64,000 nucleotides of DNA, from positions 80,900,431-80,964,430 of the forward strand of contig OY744606.1 of the NCBI GenBank assembly GCA_963556255.1, written 5' to 3'. Positions within the stretch are counted from its first letter, which is position 1. Each line of letters starts with the position of its first letter. Below, one piece after another: positions 31,215-42,029 of this stretch. The position numbers were made by a program, and so were the translations under genes. Source of the stretch: Allolobophora icterica. Its lineage: Eukaryota > Annelida > Clitellata > Crassiclitellata > Lumbricidae. Under the pieces are notes generated by a model that was not told where the DNA came from, did no database searches, and worked only from the letters and a program-made list of their open reading frames with translations.

Positions 31215-31320
31215 CATAGACTGTACACTGTCGATGGGAGGGGAGTCAGTGAGGGAGTGGACTAAGAAAATAAAGTCGCTGATTTTTTCAGTGTAGGCCT
31301 TAAGGGACTTCTTATCTTCC
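31215..31320 (+). repeat. SINE family A, 3' fragment
   Basis: 'gtcagtgagggagtggactaagaaaataaagtcgctg' and 'ggccttaagggacttcttat' match the family A body and tail; the head is missing. Confidence 0.55.
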
Positions 31321-31892
31321 TTTCTTGCCTGATGCACAAAACTAGTTAGTTTGGATGTTATAATACTTTTTAACTTTGTTTATTAGATGTCTGTACACCA
31401 AAGTGCGATTAGCAATCGGTTTATAAAGAATATACTTACTTACTTTTCACTTCTTCCACTTTGTCTTCTTTTTTTATTCTTCTGTGCTTCCATTTCCTAG
31501 AATGGAATACTCATACAAACCCACAGAAAAGATTATCCTAGTCTACGTTTTATTCTTAATTTTCTGCCATTTATGTCTCCGTTTTATTGATACTTTTCCA
31601 GCCAGTCTTGCTGTCCTGTGCCTTCAGGGTCTGTTTTAGGTGTGTCTGCTTGTGTGTGGCTGTTAGTCTCATGTTTAATTTGCTTCTTTATCATAGTTTG
31701 TCTGCTTCGAAGGGGCTCTTAATCTTGCCGTCCATATCATTTTGTTTCCTGACGTTGTTTCGGGCGATGTTTGTGCATTGTCTAAATCTCTGCGTTGCTA
31801 TTAATGACAAATGACTGCATTCATCCGTTGTTGTACGAGGTCTTTCATAAATAATATTGCGTCCTACGAAAAGAAATCATTGCTACATCTAT
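31321..31892. other. Non-coding stretch, nothing recognised
   Basis: AT-rich; no convincing exon or repeat. Confidence 0.4.
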
Positions 31893-31977
31893 ATATCGAC
31901 TGTATAGAGGACAAACGTAATATGTCCAATGCTTAACACCATGGACTTATTACGTTTGTGCTCTATACAGTCGATAT
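31893..31977 (+). ncRNA. 85-nt near-perfect hairpin (miRNA-like or fold-back MITE)
   Basis: Arms 31893-31928 and 31942-31977 pair at 34 of 36 positions around a 13-nt loop (atgcttaacacca). The mismatches are G-G and T-T. Pairing stops sharply at both bases of the stem. Size fits a pre-miRNA or a short fold-back transposon; no target duplication was found. It lies in sense orientation upstream of a SPEN exon. Confidence 0.45.
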
Positions 31978-32049
31978 GCGTGTTCATATCATGAGTCCTG
32001 TGATTTGGAATTGCCAATGCTCCGTGGCCACGAAGGGCATTATATTGCG

Positions 32050-32180
32050 ACGTGTAGGGAACATGGAGTCGAGGAAGACAATCTATATGGATGGAAAACG
32101 TGATACAAGATCTTAAAGAACAAGACATGGACACGCGTACGGCCCTGGATACTATCAGAGACAGAAAGAAATGGAGCCAG
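32050..32180 (+). mobile_element. LINE C-terminal fragment, decayed
   Basis: In one frame SRGRQSIWMENVIQDLKEQD continues with ALDTIRDRKKW, the standard ending of many LINE proteins (GRP-xxW-xxxVxxDL...A-DRxxW). The upstream part is frame-shifted, so only a remnant survives. Confidence 0.5.
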
Positions 32181-32221
32181 AGGGGGAGAGAGAGGGTGAA
32201 ATATGGGCAGACATTTAATAC

Positions 32222-32290
32222 ACACTTGCACATATACATACACATATACATACATACATACATACATACATACATACATACATAAGCACA
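32222..32290. repeat. (ACAT/CATA)n microsatellite
   Basis: About 65 bp of CATA units. Confidence 0.92.
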
Positions 32291-32455
32291 TTCATACATA
32301 CTTGGACACATATATGCGTATGTATTTGCATCCGTTTGCAAGGACTTCATTGTTAAATGATGAGCGATTCCTTAGAGGTGTTGTCAGAATGCTGAGATGA
32401 ATTCCGTTCTGCAGTCCATCTGATCTCGTCTGATTTCTGTCGTAGACCGCCTCAG

Positions 32456-32664
32456 GTGACGAGAGACGAAGCGCGACATCATTCTGTTTCCGGAACGTAC
32501 AGCCGGAAATGTCATGAGAAGACGTCATCGTCGTCGTCGTCATCGCAGAAACCGCCTGGAGAGCTGAGCAATGGAAATATGGGACAGGGAGAGAAAGGAT
32601 GCATTCGACCGACCCCTGCTTCAGCAGCCACTCCGTGCAACTGTACCACCTCCGACAAAATGCT
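32456..32664 (+). CDS. spen: SPEN-like exon: Ser-rich linker before RRM2
   Basis: An acceptor (accgcctcag) and a strong donor (ct|gtaagt, 32665) bound a frame containing KTSSSSSSSQKPPGELSNGN. It ends in phase 2, which fits the phase of the exon at 44522, and the join gives ...TTSDKML-MDLMSERR. A Ser-rich linker ahead of the second RRM is usual in SPEN proteins. The acceptor could also be the better pyrimidine tract at 32445, adding ten bases. The intron that follows (11.9 kb) contains gypsy copy 2. Confidence 0.55.
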
Positions 32665-32770
32665 GTAAGTGACTCTCATTTATGCACTCTCTTGAACGTA
32701 ACATAACGTATAAACATAATTACGTACAGTGAGTGCGGAAATATAGTGACAGCCTATTTATATGACTACA

Positions 32771-33060
32771 AGAAGAAGAGCAGTCCCTTAAGCTATCCTG
32801 AGAGGCAGCCATGGGTATGAAGCGTGAGCGACTTCGTTTTCTTAGTCACAGCATATGAGAGTGGATGACTGACCCTCTCCCACGCTGTTTCATCTTCCCA
32901 CTGACAATGTACAGTCCGTGTATTCGTTATAGCGGAGTTGGTTATAGGGGGTGCTGGTGGAGCAGAAATATCGAAACAAATTTCTGCTCTGATGGGAATT
33001 TGAACCCTGACCTCTTGATTGACAGTCCAGAATGCTAACCACTATGCTATCACGCATGCC
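32771..33060 (-). repeat. SINE family A, inverted copy
   Basis: Starts 'agaagaagagcagtccctta' and ends with a tRNA-like head read on the minus strand (box B complement 'atttgaaccctgacc', box A complement 'gctaaccactatgct'). Confidence 0.75.
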
Positions 33061-33397
33061 AATACGACAATATTCAGAAATATAAGGAAATTCAAATGGG
33101 TTTTTATCTTGCTGTAGTGGTTAACAGTTTTTTCTATCTTGGACAGTCTCCCGTTTGAATATGACGTCATTGTGACGTAATTTGTGGACAGACTTTTGTG
33201 AAACCGTCCAACTGCTGCCAAACAAAACTCGTGATTTTATGCCTCATGCATTCGGGCCTCCAATCAGTTCAGGCCCATGGACTCTAAGATCTGGGCAGTA
33301 ATGCAAGAACAAAAATTTGCAGTATTTATTGTGACGGGTTCGAGTCGTAGGTGTTTTCCACTCATCATGTGTATGTGTGTAAACTGTGTATGCCTTC
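33061..33397. other. Intronic stretch, nothing recognised
   Basis: Left flank of gypsy copy 2; no feature seen. Confidence 0.4.
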
Positions 33398-33401
33398 ATA
33401 T

Positions 33402-35550
33402 TGTGGCGGTCAAGGCCACAGTGCGTAAGTGGGAAGATTTATTTTATGCGAATAGCATCGTTTTCTTTCAGTTTACATGCGAAGGGAACAGCATCGTTTC
33501 TCTTAATTTTTCATGCGAAGACCCAGCATCGATCATTTAATTTTTATTTAATTTCAATAGGCGACGGTCCGGCAACGACCGTGATAGGGAAGCCCGATCG
33601 ACGGTGTAAAGCCAGTGCATAGCGAGCAGACGCGTTAATTTGGGATGCATAGAGCCTGCCTCACAGTGCGCTGCTTTATACGTGAAGAGTTGGTTCGACT
33701 CTTCATACATAGCAATACTGTCAAACAGCGTTGTTGGTTAGCGATTCAGTTACCGATTCAAATATACTGCACTCAGTGTGGTAGGCGAGTGATTTTGGTT
33801 ACGACAGAGTCAGAGTTCGAGTTTCCGGTTAGTACAAATATATTTACGGACGAAAGGGGCGTCCGAATAATATAATCAGGCGATCCCGAGTACAGCTAAA
33901 GAAGTTCACTGTTGGGAGACGGGCCGACAGCGCCGATCCCTCAGTTGATCGCGAAGCGGGCTAGATCCCGATCGTGGGAAATCTACGGCTGAGTAATACT
34001 CGGGGAAGGATACCGTTGATACACAGGAAAACCAATTCAGTGTGAGATCGAAAACCAGGGTGAATTTGGCGACGGGCAGGAAAGTCCCTCTTGGGTTTTG
34101 AAGAACTCCGCGATCGGAGCTTGTCCGGTAACCCCTGGGAGTAGAGGTGACCGTCTTAAAGTAGCCATTTTCTGGAATTCTGAAATCCTTGAAACCAAGA
34201 GTGAATTTGACGTCGGGCAAGGAAATCCCTCTTGGAGTTCGAAGAACTCCAAGATCCGACAGTGTTTGGTTTTACCCACTGAGAAGAGTTTTACGCGAAT
34301 TCGGCGTACTCGACACAAGGGAAGTTTTACGCGCTTTCGGCGTACTCGGCCGGGAGGATTTTACGCGACTTCGGCACTCGGTGAAGTGACCGTCGGGATA
34401 CCTGAAAAACCCGATTTAGTACAAAAACGATAATAAGGGTAAATTTGGCGACAGGCAGGATCGGAGCTTGTCCGGTTACCTGTGAGAGTAAGCGTGACCC
34501 TCGTTAGGGAACCAAAATTCGGAAATTCTTGGGAACAAAATTCAGGACATTCTGGTAACCTTACGGGGTCGGCGTTACATTTGGATTGTGACACTTGGAT
34601 GGCTGACACGCCGGTGGAGCGTTGGAGGGGCTCCATCGCCCGGTAACTAAAAATAGTTACTGGGAAAGACCACTGTTACCGAAAGACCGCAGTACGGGAA
34701 AAGACCGCCCGACAACTGATTACAGTGCGGTAAGACCAGGAAAACGATAGAGTCAGGAAAATCTTGTATTCAAACCAGTCGTTATTCAGAGCAAATAACT
34801 TGGTGATCGAAACACGTAGTTCCGAGAACTGACCGAAGTGCGAAGTAGGGCCCACCTCGTGCGCCGGTCGGAACACAGTTCTGCGTGCGGTTAGGGAGGT
34901 TTTAGACCTAGAACCTGTCCTATCAGAAGAGAGTGTCGTGAGACCAGTATACCGCGTTAATATTACACGTGTATATATTATCGCAAGATGTTCGCGTGTT
35001 TGAGACAGCACGACGTGACGACTCGTCAGATGTACACCTTGTCCTCTCGGACAAGAGAACGTTCAGAGTTTTCCCCTATTGACGATAACTCGAGAGTCAT
35101 GAGATGCAGAATGGTACGTGAGGGTTCGGTTAAGGTGGAGAAAAAGAGGAAGTCTTTGACTAAGAGATCTCACAGGAAGCTGAGGACTCCTGCCGGCAAG
35201 AGAGCGAACCCTGTTCTAAAGGACGGCCATCCTGAGGACGAGGACGTTGCCCACCCGGCGACCGCGGCAGTGGCAGAGTCCGAAAGTGAGATGGAGCTTG
35301 ACAGCGACACTGTTCGCAAACAAGCGATACCCTCGGAACCTCCTCTTGGAGAAATGGGCACTGAGAGCGGAGACAGGGAACCGCTCGTCTACAGCAGAAG
35401 TAGACAGGATAGTGACCCGGGCGACTCCAGAAGGCCAGTTGGCTGGAGCCGAACCCAGCCCGACGACGAAGCAGCGTCTCGGGTAAGACCGACACAAATT
35501 GGTGCCATGTCTGATGAAGGGTTAGTTGATCTCGAGCGACGAACGTCACA
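33402..35550 (+). repeat. 5' LTR of gypsy copy 2
   Basis: 2,149 bp, from TGTGGCGGTC to GTCACA. It has three units of the 34-bp array (34287-34375) and contains the gag start at 34988. Confidence 0.92.
34971..34980 (+). promoter_or_regulatory. TATA-like motif just before gag ATG (copy 2)
   Basis: GTATATATTA, with CACGTG directly before it; the same arrangement as in copy 1. Confidence 0.4.
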
Positions 35551-37777
35551 AACTGGTACCAGAAGTGGGGTACTAACGTTTTCTTGTCACAGAACCAGGC
35601 AAGGTCAGGAAGATACCGAGGACGAGTCGGATGAAGTGCCCCATAGTGAGCACGGAGGCGCGCGTCCAAAGTTACGTAAACGGAAAAGCAAACGAAGGTT
35701 GCTTGATGAAACGGGTGCACCTGACGAAACCAGTGCATTTGAAACGGAAGCTGGAACCCGCAGTGGGCGTGAAAGAGGTTTCCATGAGGATAACGGATGG
35801 TTGATAACCGTTCCAAAGACTACTGAGGTAGTACGGAACGATGTGAATAACGAGACATTCACACACTGGCGAGAGACCGTTGGTGAGAGTAGGTTTGACA
35901 GGTCCAAACCACTCGACGACAATAGAGTTCCGCGTATAATACATGAGAGAACGTTCGACAATAGATCGGGGAACCTTGTGCAGGTTCAAGTACCTAGTAT
36001 TGTACGGGGCAGGCAACCTGTACAGTTGAGACAGGCTTGTGATAGGCCAAGAGACATTGAGACAGGCCTGAAACCGCGGGGTGACGCGGTAGTGCAGAAA
36101 ACGAGTGGTGACATCGTGGCGCATCAGCGAAACGAAGGCAATCGAGTACCGTTTACCAACATGGAAGAAGGTCGCCCAAGACCTGTGACAGATGAGGTAG
36201 ATTGGCAAGCGGAGATGTCTTACCTGCGACAGAGTGTGGCAATGATGAGTTCGAAACTTGAAGAACTGTCTGTTCCTGCTGCTCAGCATGCGAAGTCTTA
36301 CCGACGCGAGACATCGGGGAAACCTACGGGCCCAGGTTACCAGATGGATCGCCGAGGGAAGCTGCAGATCGAAGAGCCAGCACGGAGCCGAGGTAACACA
36401 GAGACACGCGAGGAAGTTTCGCTTTCGGAAACTTCGGAAAAGTTACGTAGCCGCTATCTTCCCGAGGACAGCGGGAGAGAGTCACACGGAAAAACGGCAA
36501 GGCAATCGAGTCGACAACGTCTGTTGACAAGAGGAAGAGTTGAGGCGAAATTACGTTCGTCAGTGAGTTCTTCGGATTCAGACACCGATAGTGTTGGTCC
36601 AGAAGAGGCCATGAGAACCGGAGTCTTTGACAGGAAAAACCTCCGTCAACGAGGAAGAGACAGAGACCATTTGGCCTGGGATGAGACCCACGAGCGGTAC
36701 TCTAAAGGGCACAAACCAGATTCGAGAAGTCGTAATTGTCTTAGGTACGACGAATCTGACAGACCGCCAGAGTCAGGAAAAAGAGATATTCGCGAAGAAG
36801 ACAGAAGAGTTACGTTCGTCAACGGAAACTCTCAGAGCTCTCGCAATAAATATAAACGATCGGAGTCCAAAGACTACGCAGGTGGTGAGCCTCGTAGAAA
36901 AGGTCAGAGACAGGCTGAGTACATCTCTGATGAAGACAGTGCAACGTCAGGCGACCGAGAGATGACTACGATGTCTTCTAAGTGGCGTACAGGGAAGACG
37001 TTGGGTACTCTGAGGGGACAGAGTCGGCACCGGTCAGTGGTGAGGACAGACGAGGAAAACGGTTCCAGGAGTAACGATGAGGACAACCGGAGAGGAAATC
37101 CCAAAAAGAGTGTCGGAAGATCACTTGTTACACGGACAAGAGGCGAAGACCGATCGGATCGCGGTATACGAATCAAGCTAGAGAAGTACGACGGCAAGTC
37201 AGCGATCGCAGCCTTTCTAGCAAAGTTCGAAGTTTGTGCACGGTGCAACCGGTGGAGTGATCAGGAAAAAGCAGACCAGTTAATGTGTGCCCTAACGGGT
37301 CCCGCTTCGCAGCTGTTGTGGGACATGGGTGCACAGAGGGACGTGTCTTGGCGAGAACTTGTTGAGCGGCTTAAGGCCCGGTACGGGTCTGATGACCAAA
37401 CTAGCCTATATCGGATGAAACTTCGCACTTACCGGCAGGCTCATGGAGAAACTCTGAGTAGTGTAGTGCAGGAAGTAAGGAGGCTAATGGCTTTGGCATA
37501 CCCAGGACCGACAAGTGATATCGTCGAGACGGTCGCTTGTGACGCTTTCATTGATGCACTGGCAAACCAGGATTTGGGGCAGAAGGTGCGCGAGCGAGAA
37601 CCAGTTAACCTCGAAGCGGCGTATAAACATGCGGTGAGGTTGGATGCCTATGGTCGATCTTCGACACAAGGTGGTGATTTAGACCGGAGACACGCGAGAG
37701 TTAAAGTTACCATGGAAGACCGAAAAGACTCGAGCACTGAGGGGCAACAGTCTCGTCGTCTAGAAGATCTCGAGTGA
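34988..37777 (+). pseudogene. Gag part of gypsy copy 2, ended by TGA
   Basis: 929 codons from the LTR-internal start through the capsid region (about residues 725-890), then TGA at 37775-37777. Copy 1 has CGA (Arg) at the same site, so this is a C-to-T change, as from methylated CpG. The stop lies before the zinc knuckle, not at a natural gag-pol boundary. Relative to copy 1 it lacks 41 residues after RKNLRQRGR and has 13 extra (about 36,920-region upstream: 'NRVPRIIHERTF') near residue 312. Confidence 0.85.
35554..35571 (+). promoter_or_regulatory. Primer binding site of gypsy copy 2
   Basis: TGGTACCAGAAGTGGGGT, three bases after the 5' LTR; identical to copy 1 and again within the reading frame. 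Confidence 0.65.
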
Positions 37778-37810
37778 AAGATTAAAAATCTTTCAAGAGA
37801 ACTTGATCGA

Positions 37811-40800
37811 GTGACAATAAATCAGAATTTGGGCATCGTTCCGAGAAAACCTCATGAAAGGGAGAACAGTTCTGATCTAGCTGTGGGAGATCAGAGGACA
37901 ACCGAACCAAATGTGGGATGGCGACGGATTTATCCGCCCACACGGTTGCGTAACCCGGATATCGAATGCTACTTGTGCAAACGAAAAGGACACATAAAGC
38001 GATTTTGTCCTCAGAGAAACGCTGAGACGAATGGTGCAACCGGCACCAGTGAACCTACAAAGGCTGAACCGATACAAGAGGAAACCCAAAACCGACTGGT
38101 CAAAGGCAGTAGGGTGGCCTACGTGGTTGCGAGACTGGCAGGAAAACGTATACACTGTCTACTTGATTCTGGAAGTGAAATGTCACTTGTGCCACGACGT
38201 TTCGTGCTAGACGCTGTGCTAGTACCGTCAGAACAGCGACTCCTAGCCGCTAATGGAAGTCAGATTAAGGTGGATGGTGAAACTAACCTTAAGATTCGGA
38301 TCGGAAAGCAGGTGTACCCTGTACCCTGTCTAGTTACAGACCAAGTGACCGAAGTGATCTTGGGGTTATCTTGGCTGGAAGCCAATCAGGCAAGATGGGA
38401 CTTCGCAAGTCGATGCGTTTTCCTTGGGAGCGAGAAGATCCCTCTGAAAGAGGTCGTTACCGAGTCCATGTGCCGGAAGGTTATTGTGCAAGAGGACATA
38501 ATAGTTCCTCCAAGGAGCGAAGTTGACGTTCCAGCTTGGGTAGTATACCCGCATTTCCAAAAGGATAACGAAGATTGGACGACCATTCCAATGGAATTAT
38601 CAAAAGATTTGATAATCGGACGTACGTTGGTGACAGGAAGAGACACGGAAGTGTGGATCAGGATGTTGAATGTTGGAGACAGAGATTCGCTAGTCAAGAA
38701 ACGGACTGAATGTCCGCTGGAGCGAGTGAACGTAGTCGATGTGACAGTTAATCGAGCCAGAACGGAGTCGTATGATGAGCCTTACCGAAGCGAAAATCCG
38801 GAGAAGCCTATGGGCCCAGGTTATCCGGAGGAACGCCGAGGAAAGCAGCAAAGTACGATTGACCGGTTTGGATCGAAGATTAGTACAACGGCCAGTGTGG
38901 CGGAGCAGACGCTCAACCCACTTGCCGAACAGACCCTAAAACGACTATGGGAAGAAGTGCCAGCAGACATTTCGGAAGAAGAGCGAATCAGGTTACGAAA
39001 ACTTGTGCTAACGTACAGCGCAACGTTTTCCCTTAACGAAAGTGATAACGGATTCACTTCGGTGATCCAACACGAGATCGATACGGGACAGGAGAAACCA
39101 GTTCGGCAACCTTTGAGACGTCAACCGCTTTCCATGTTACCGGAAGTTGATCGTCAGGTAGAAGACATGTTGAGACAAGGAATCATTGAACCTTCGATAT
39201 CGGAATGGGCATCCAATGTCGTAATGGTTAAGAAAAAGGATGGCAGTATGCGTTTCTGTATCGATTACAGGCAACTGAACTTGAAGACACGGAAAGATGC
39301 TCATCCGTTACCCCTTATCCGCGAGAGTTTAGATACCCTGGGTGGCGCCAGATGGTACAGTACGTTCGATTTGAGAGCAGGTTATCACCAGATGGCCTTG
39401 CACCCAAGAGACAAACACAAGACCGGGTTCGTTACGAGAAGGGGCAGCTTCCAATTCAAAGTGTTACCTTTCGGATTGTGCAATAGTCCGGCCTCGTTTT
39501 GTCGACTAATGAACTTAGTCTTGACAGGGCTAAACTATGACATCTGTCTGGTTTACTTGGATGACACAATTGTGTTCTCGAGAGACGTAGAGACGCACAT
39601 GCAACGTCTAGAGATGATTTTCAGGAGATTACAAGAGTATAATCTCAAGCTGAAACCATCCAAATGTTACCTGTTACAACAGAGAGTATTGTTTCTTGGT
39701 CACGTTTTGAGTGAAGAAGGGGTCGCGACGGATCCGAGCAAGATCAAGGCCGTAGAAGAATGGTCTGCTCCTCGGAACTTGAGGCAAGTCAGATCCTTCG
39801 TTGGTCTTTGCTCCTATTACCGACGTTTCATACATGATTTCGCGGTGGTAGCTCAACCACTTCATTTCCTGACCAGGAAAAATGTACCGTTCCATTGGAC
39901 TGACGAATGTCAGGGAGCTTTCGAAGAACTTAAACGAAAGTTGGTTTCCGCACCTATACTTGGGTTACCGAACGACGAGGGCCAGTACATCCTAGATACG
40001 GATGCCTCGGCATACGCCATTGGAGCGGTGTTATCGCAAGTACAAGAAGGAGAAGAGACAGTGATTTGTTACGCGAGTCGGCTCTTGTCGACGGCGGAAC
40101 GGAACTATAACGTTACCAGGCGAGAGTTGTTAGCTGTGGTGTATTTCTTGAAAGAGTTTCGTCAGTACTTACTGGGTAGTAAATTCCTACTCAGAACAGA
40201 CCACTCCGCACTTCAGTGGTTACGCAGAACACCGGAACCGATTGGCCAACAGGCTCGTTGGTTAGAGATGATAGAGGAGTTTGACATGGAGATATGTCAC
40301 AGACCGGGAGCAAAACACGGTAACGCAGACGCGATGTCTAGAGGTCCGGGTGAGGAACAACCTAAAGTGGTTACCATGAGAGTTACGAATGAAGACGTGA
40401 TGTGGGCACGTCCGATCGGAGAAGTAACGCGCTCCGAGGTTACCAGTGAAGATACAGGCCAGGAAATCCGTTGGACAAAGGAGTTTCTTCGAAGAGAACA
40501 GCAGAGCGATTGCAATATTGGTACGGTCCTTGATTGGAAGGAGTCGAAGCATCATCCAACACAGGCAGAACTATCACCTGCTAGCGGAGAGGTGAAAGTG
40601 GTGGTGAGCAACTGGAATCAGCTGGAAGTCCTGCAAGGAGTGTTACACAGAGGCTGGATTCAGGGTAACACAGGAAAAGCTGAGCGATCTCAGTTAGTTG
40701 TGCCCTTATCTCTACGGCAAGAGATGCTTCAGTTAACACACGCAAGCTTTGCCGGAGGACATTTCGGGATTCGGAAGAGTTTGACTCAGTTGCAACGCCG

Positions 40801-40969
40801 GGCGTATTGGCCGAGTTGGAAGGACGATGTTAGACGGTTCTGCCAAAGGTGCGATCGCTGTGCTCGTTATCGAAGGGAGAAACCTCCAAGACAGGGTTAC
40901 ATGCAGACTCCTGTGGTCGGTGAACCAGAAGAGTCCGAAATCCACGCTAATGGTTGTGCACGTGGATAA
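37811..40969 (+). pseudogene. Protease-RT-RNase H-partial integrase part of gypsy copy 2
   Basis: Continues the same frame after the TGA: zinc knuckle CYLCKRKGHIKRFC, protease LLDSGSEMSL, reverse transcriptase with YLDDTIVF (copy 1 has YLDDIIVF), RNase H LDTDASAYAIGAVLSQ and the integrase H2C2 finger. It ends at the same VVGEPEESEIHANGCARG as copy 1, without a DDE core. The listed start is simply the first open codon region after the stop; there is no evidence for internal initiation. Confidence 0.85.
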
Positions 40970-41180
40970 ATTGAAGCCGTTCTACGGTAAACCTCCGAGT
41001 ACCTGGTTACCGGAGAGGGACAGAAATCTTGAGTTACCTACAGTAGACTGGCCAGTCCTGGCTCAAGATCCTAACGCAGAACATGAACCAGAGGAACCTT
41101 CAGAGAATCCAGAAGAGACCGCTGATCCAGAATTGCCACCTGGACGACGGACGAGACGAAGACCTCGCTTGGATGGATGA
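40930..41180 (+). pseudogene. Out-of-frame pol C-terminal tail (copy 2)
   Basis: KSPKSTLMVVHVDKLKPF then a Pro/Glu-rich end GRRTRRRPRLDG; overlaps the end of the main frame in another phase, as in copy 1. Confidence 0.75.
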
Positions 41181-41246
41181 CTACGACTGTAGAAGTCCTT
41201 GTTAGTGACCTTCTGAAGCAGACGTGTATCTAGGACAAACTAGATA

Positions 41247-41515
41247 AACGCTTAATTGCGTTGGTTTCATTGACTATTCGAGAACCATGTTTCAGTTGCC
41301 CTTTTGATGAGAGTATTTCTTTTGAGCGGTATCTGGGAGCATACAGTACCTGTGCTACCAGCAACGCTTAATTGCGTTGGTTTGACAGATTGTCAGTGAA
41401 TGACTGTTTAAGTTTCCTTTTGATGATATATGTGTTCGGTTAAACATTGGCTTAGTGGTTAGTACTGAAACGAGTAAAGATTCCAGTACTAGGACGCTTC
41501 ATTGCGTTGGTTCTA
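41247..41515 (+). repeat. Three spaced GCGTTGGTTT motifs (copy 2)
   Basis: 'acgcttaattgcgttggttt' at about 41248, 'acgcttaattgcgttggttt' at about 41365 and 'acgcttcattgcgttggttc' at about 41496. Counterpart of the copy 1 array. Confidence 0.75.
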
Positions 41516-41738
41516 CAATATGATAACTTGTACTATTATTTTGCTTTCACGATTTGGAAGTGGTACCGGGTGTGACTGATCGACGATGGTTACCAGATCG
41601 GGAGACAGTGGGCGACTTTTCTCTCCTTAAGTTCTCCTGGCCCTTGGGGTCCGGTAGAGCCTAGGTTCATGATAGAGGGCCTGTTAAGGTTGGCGATTTG
41701 TCAGGTACGACAGGTTGCCAGTAGGGTGGTGGTTCGGA

Positions 41739-41888
41739 TCGAAAGCATCATTAAAAAGGCTGTCGCTATCACGGTTCTCATCGTGTTTGGCGTACGTGCG
41801 GGGTGCCGAGAGATCGAAAGCATCATTAAAAAGGCTGTCGCTATCACGGTTCTCATCGTGTTTGGCGTACGTGCAGGGTGCCGAGATT
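41739..41888 (+). repeat. Two 75-bp tandem units (copy 2)
   Basis: Period 75 ('tcgaaagcatcattaaaaag' at 41739 and 41814); shared with copy 1. Confidence 0.85.
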
Positions 41889-42016
41889 GTCGATAGACCG
41901 CCCTATAACCAAAGGTGCATTTGGTTCCTTGCTCTCTAAGTGGATCTGGGTTGGGGATGTTCCTGTCACGTTTGATTAAGGTCCCCGATTTTGGCAGAGA
42001 TGCTCCGCATCTAAGT

Positions 42017-42029
42017 AAGGTGGGGAGAG
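42017..42029 (+). promoter_or_regulatory. Polypurine tract of gypsy copy 2
   Basis: AAGGTGGGGAGAG immediately before the 3' LTR. Confidence 0.85.

Noticed and set aside
37775..37777. Programmed stop-codon readthrough between gag and pol
   Set aside because: The stop is upstream of the zinc knuckle, and copy 1 has a sense CGA codon there; a point mutation explains it better.
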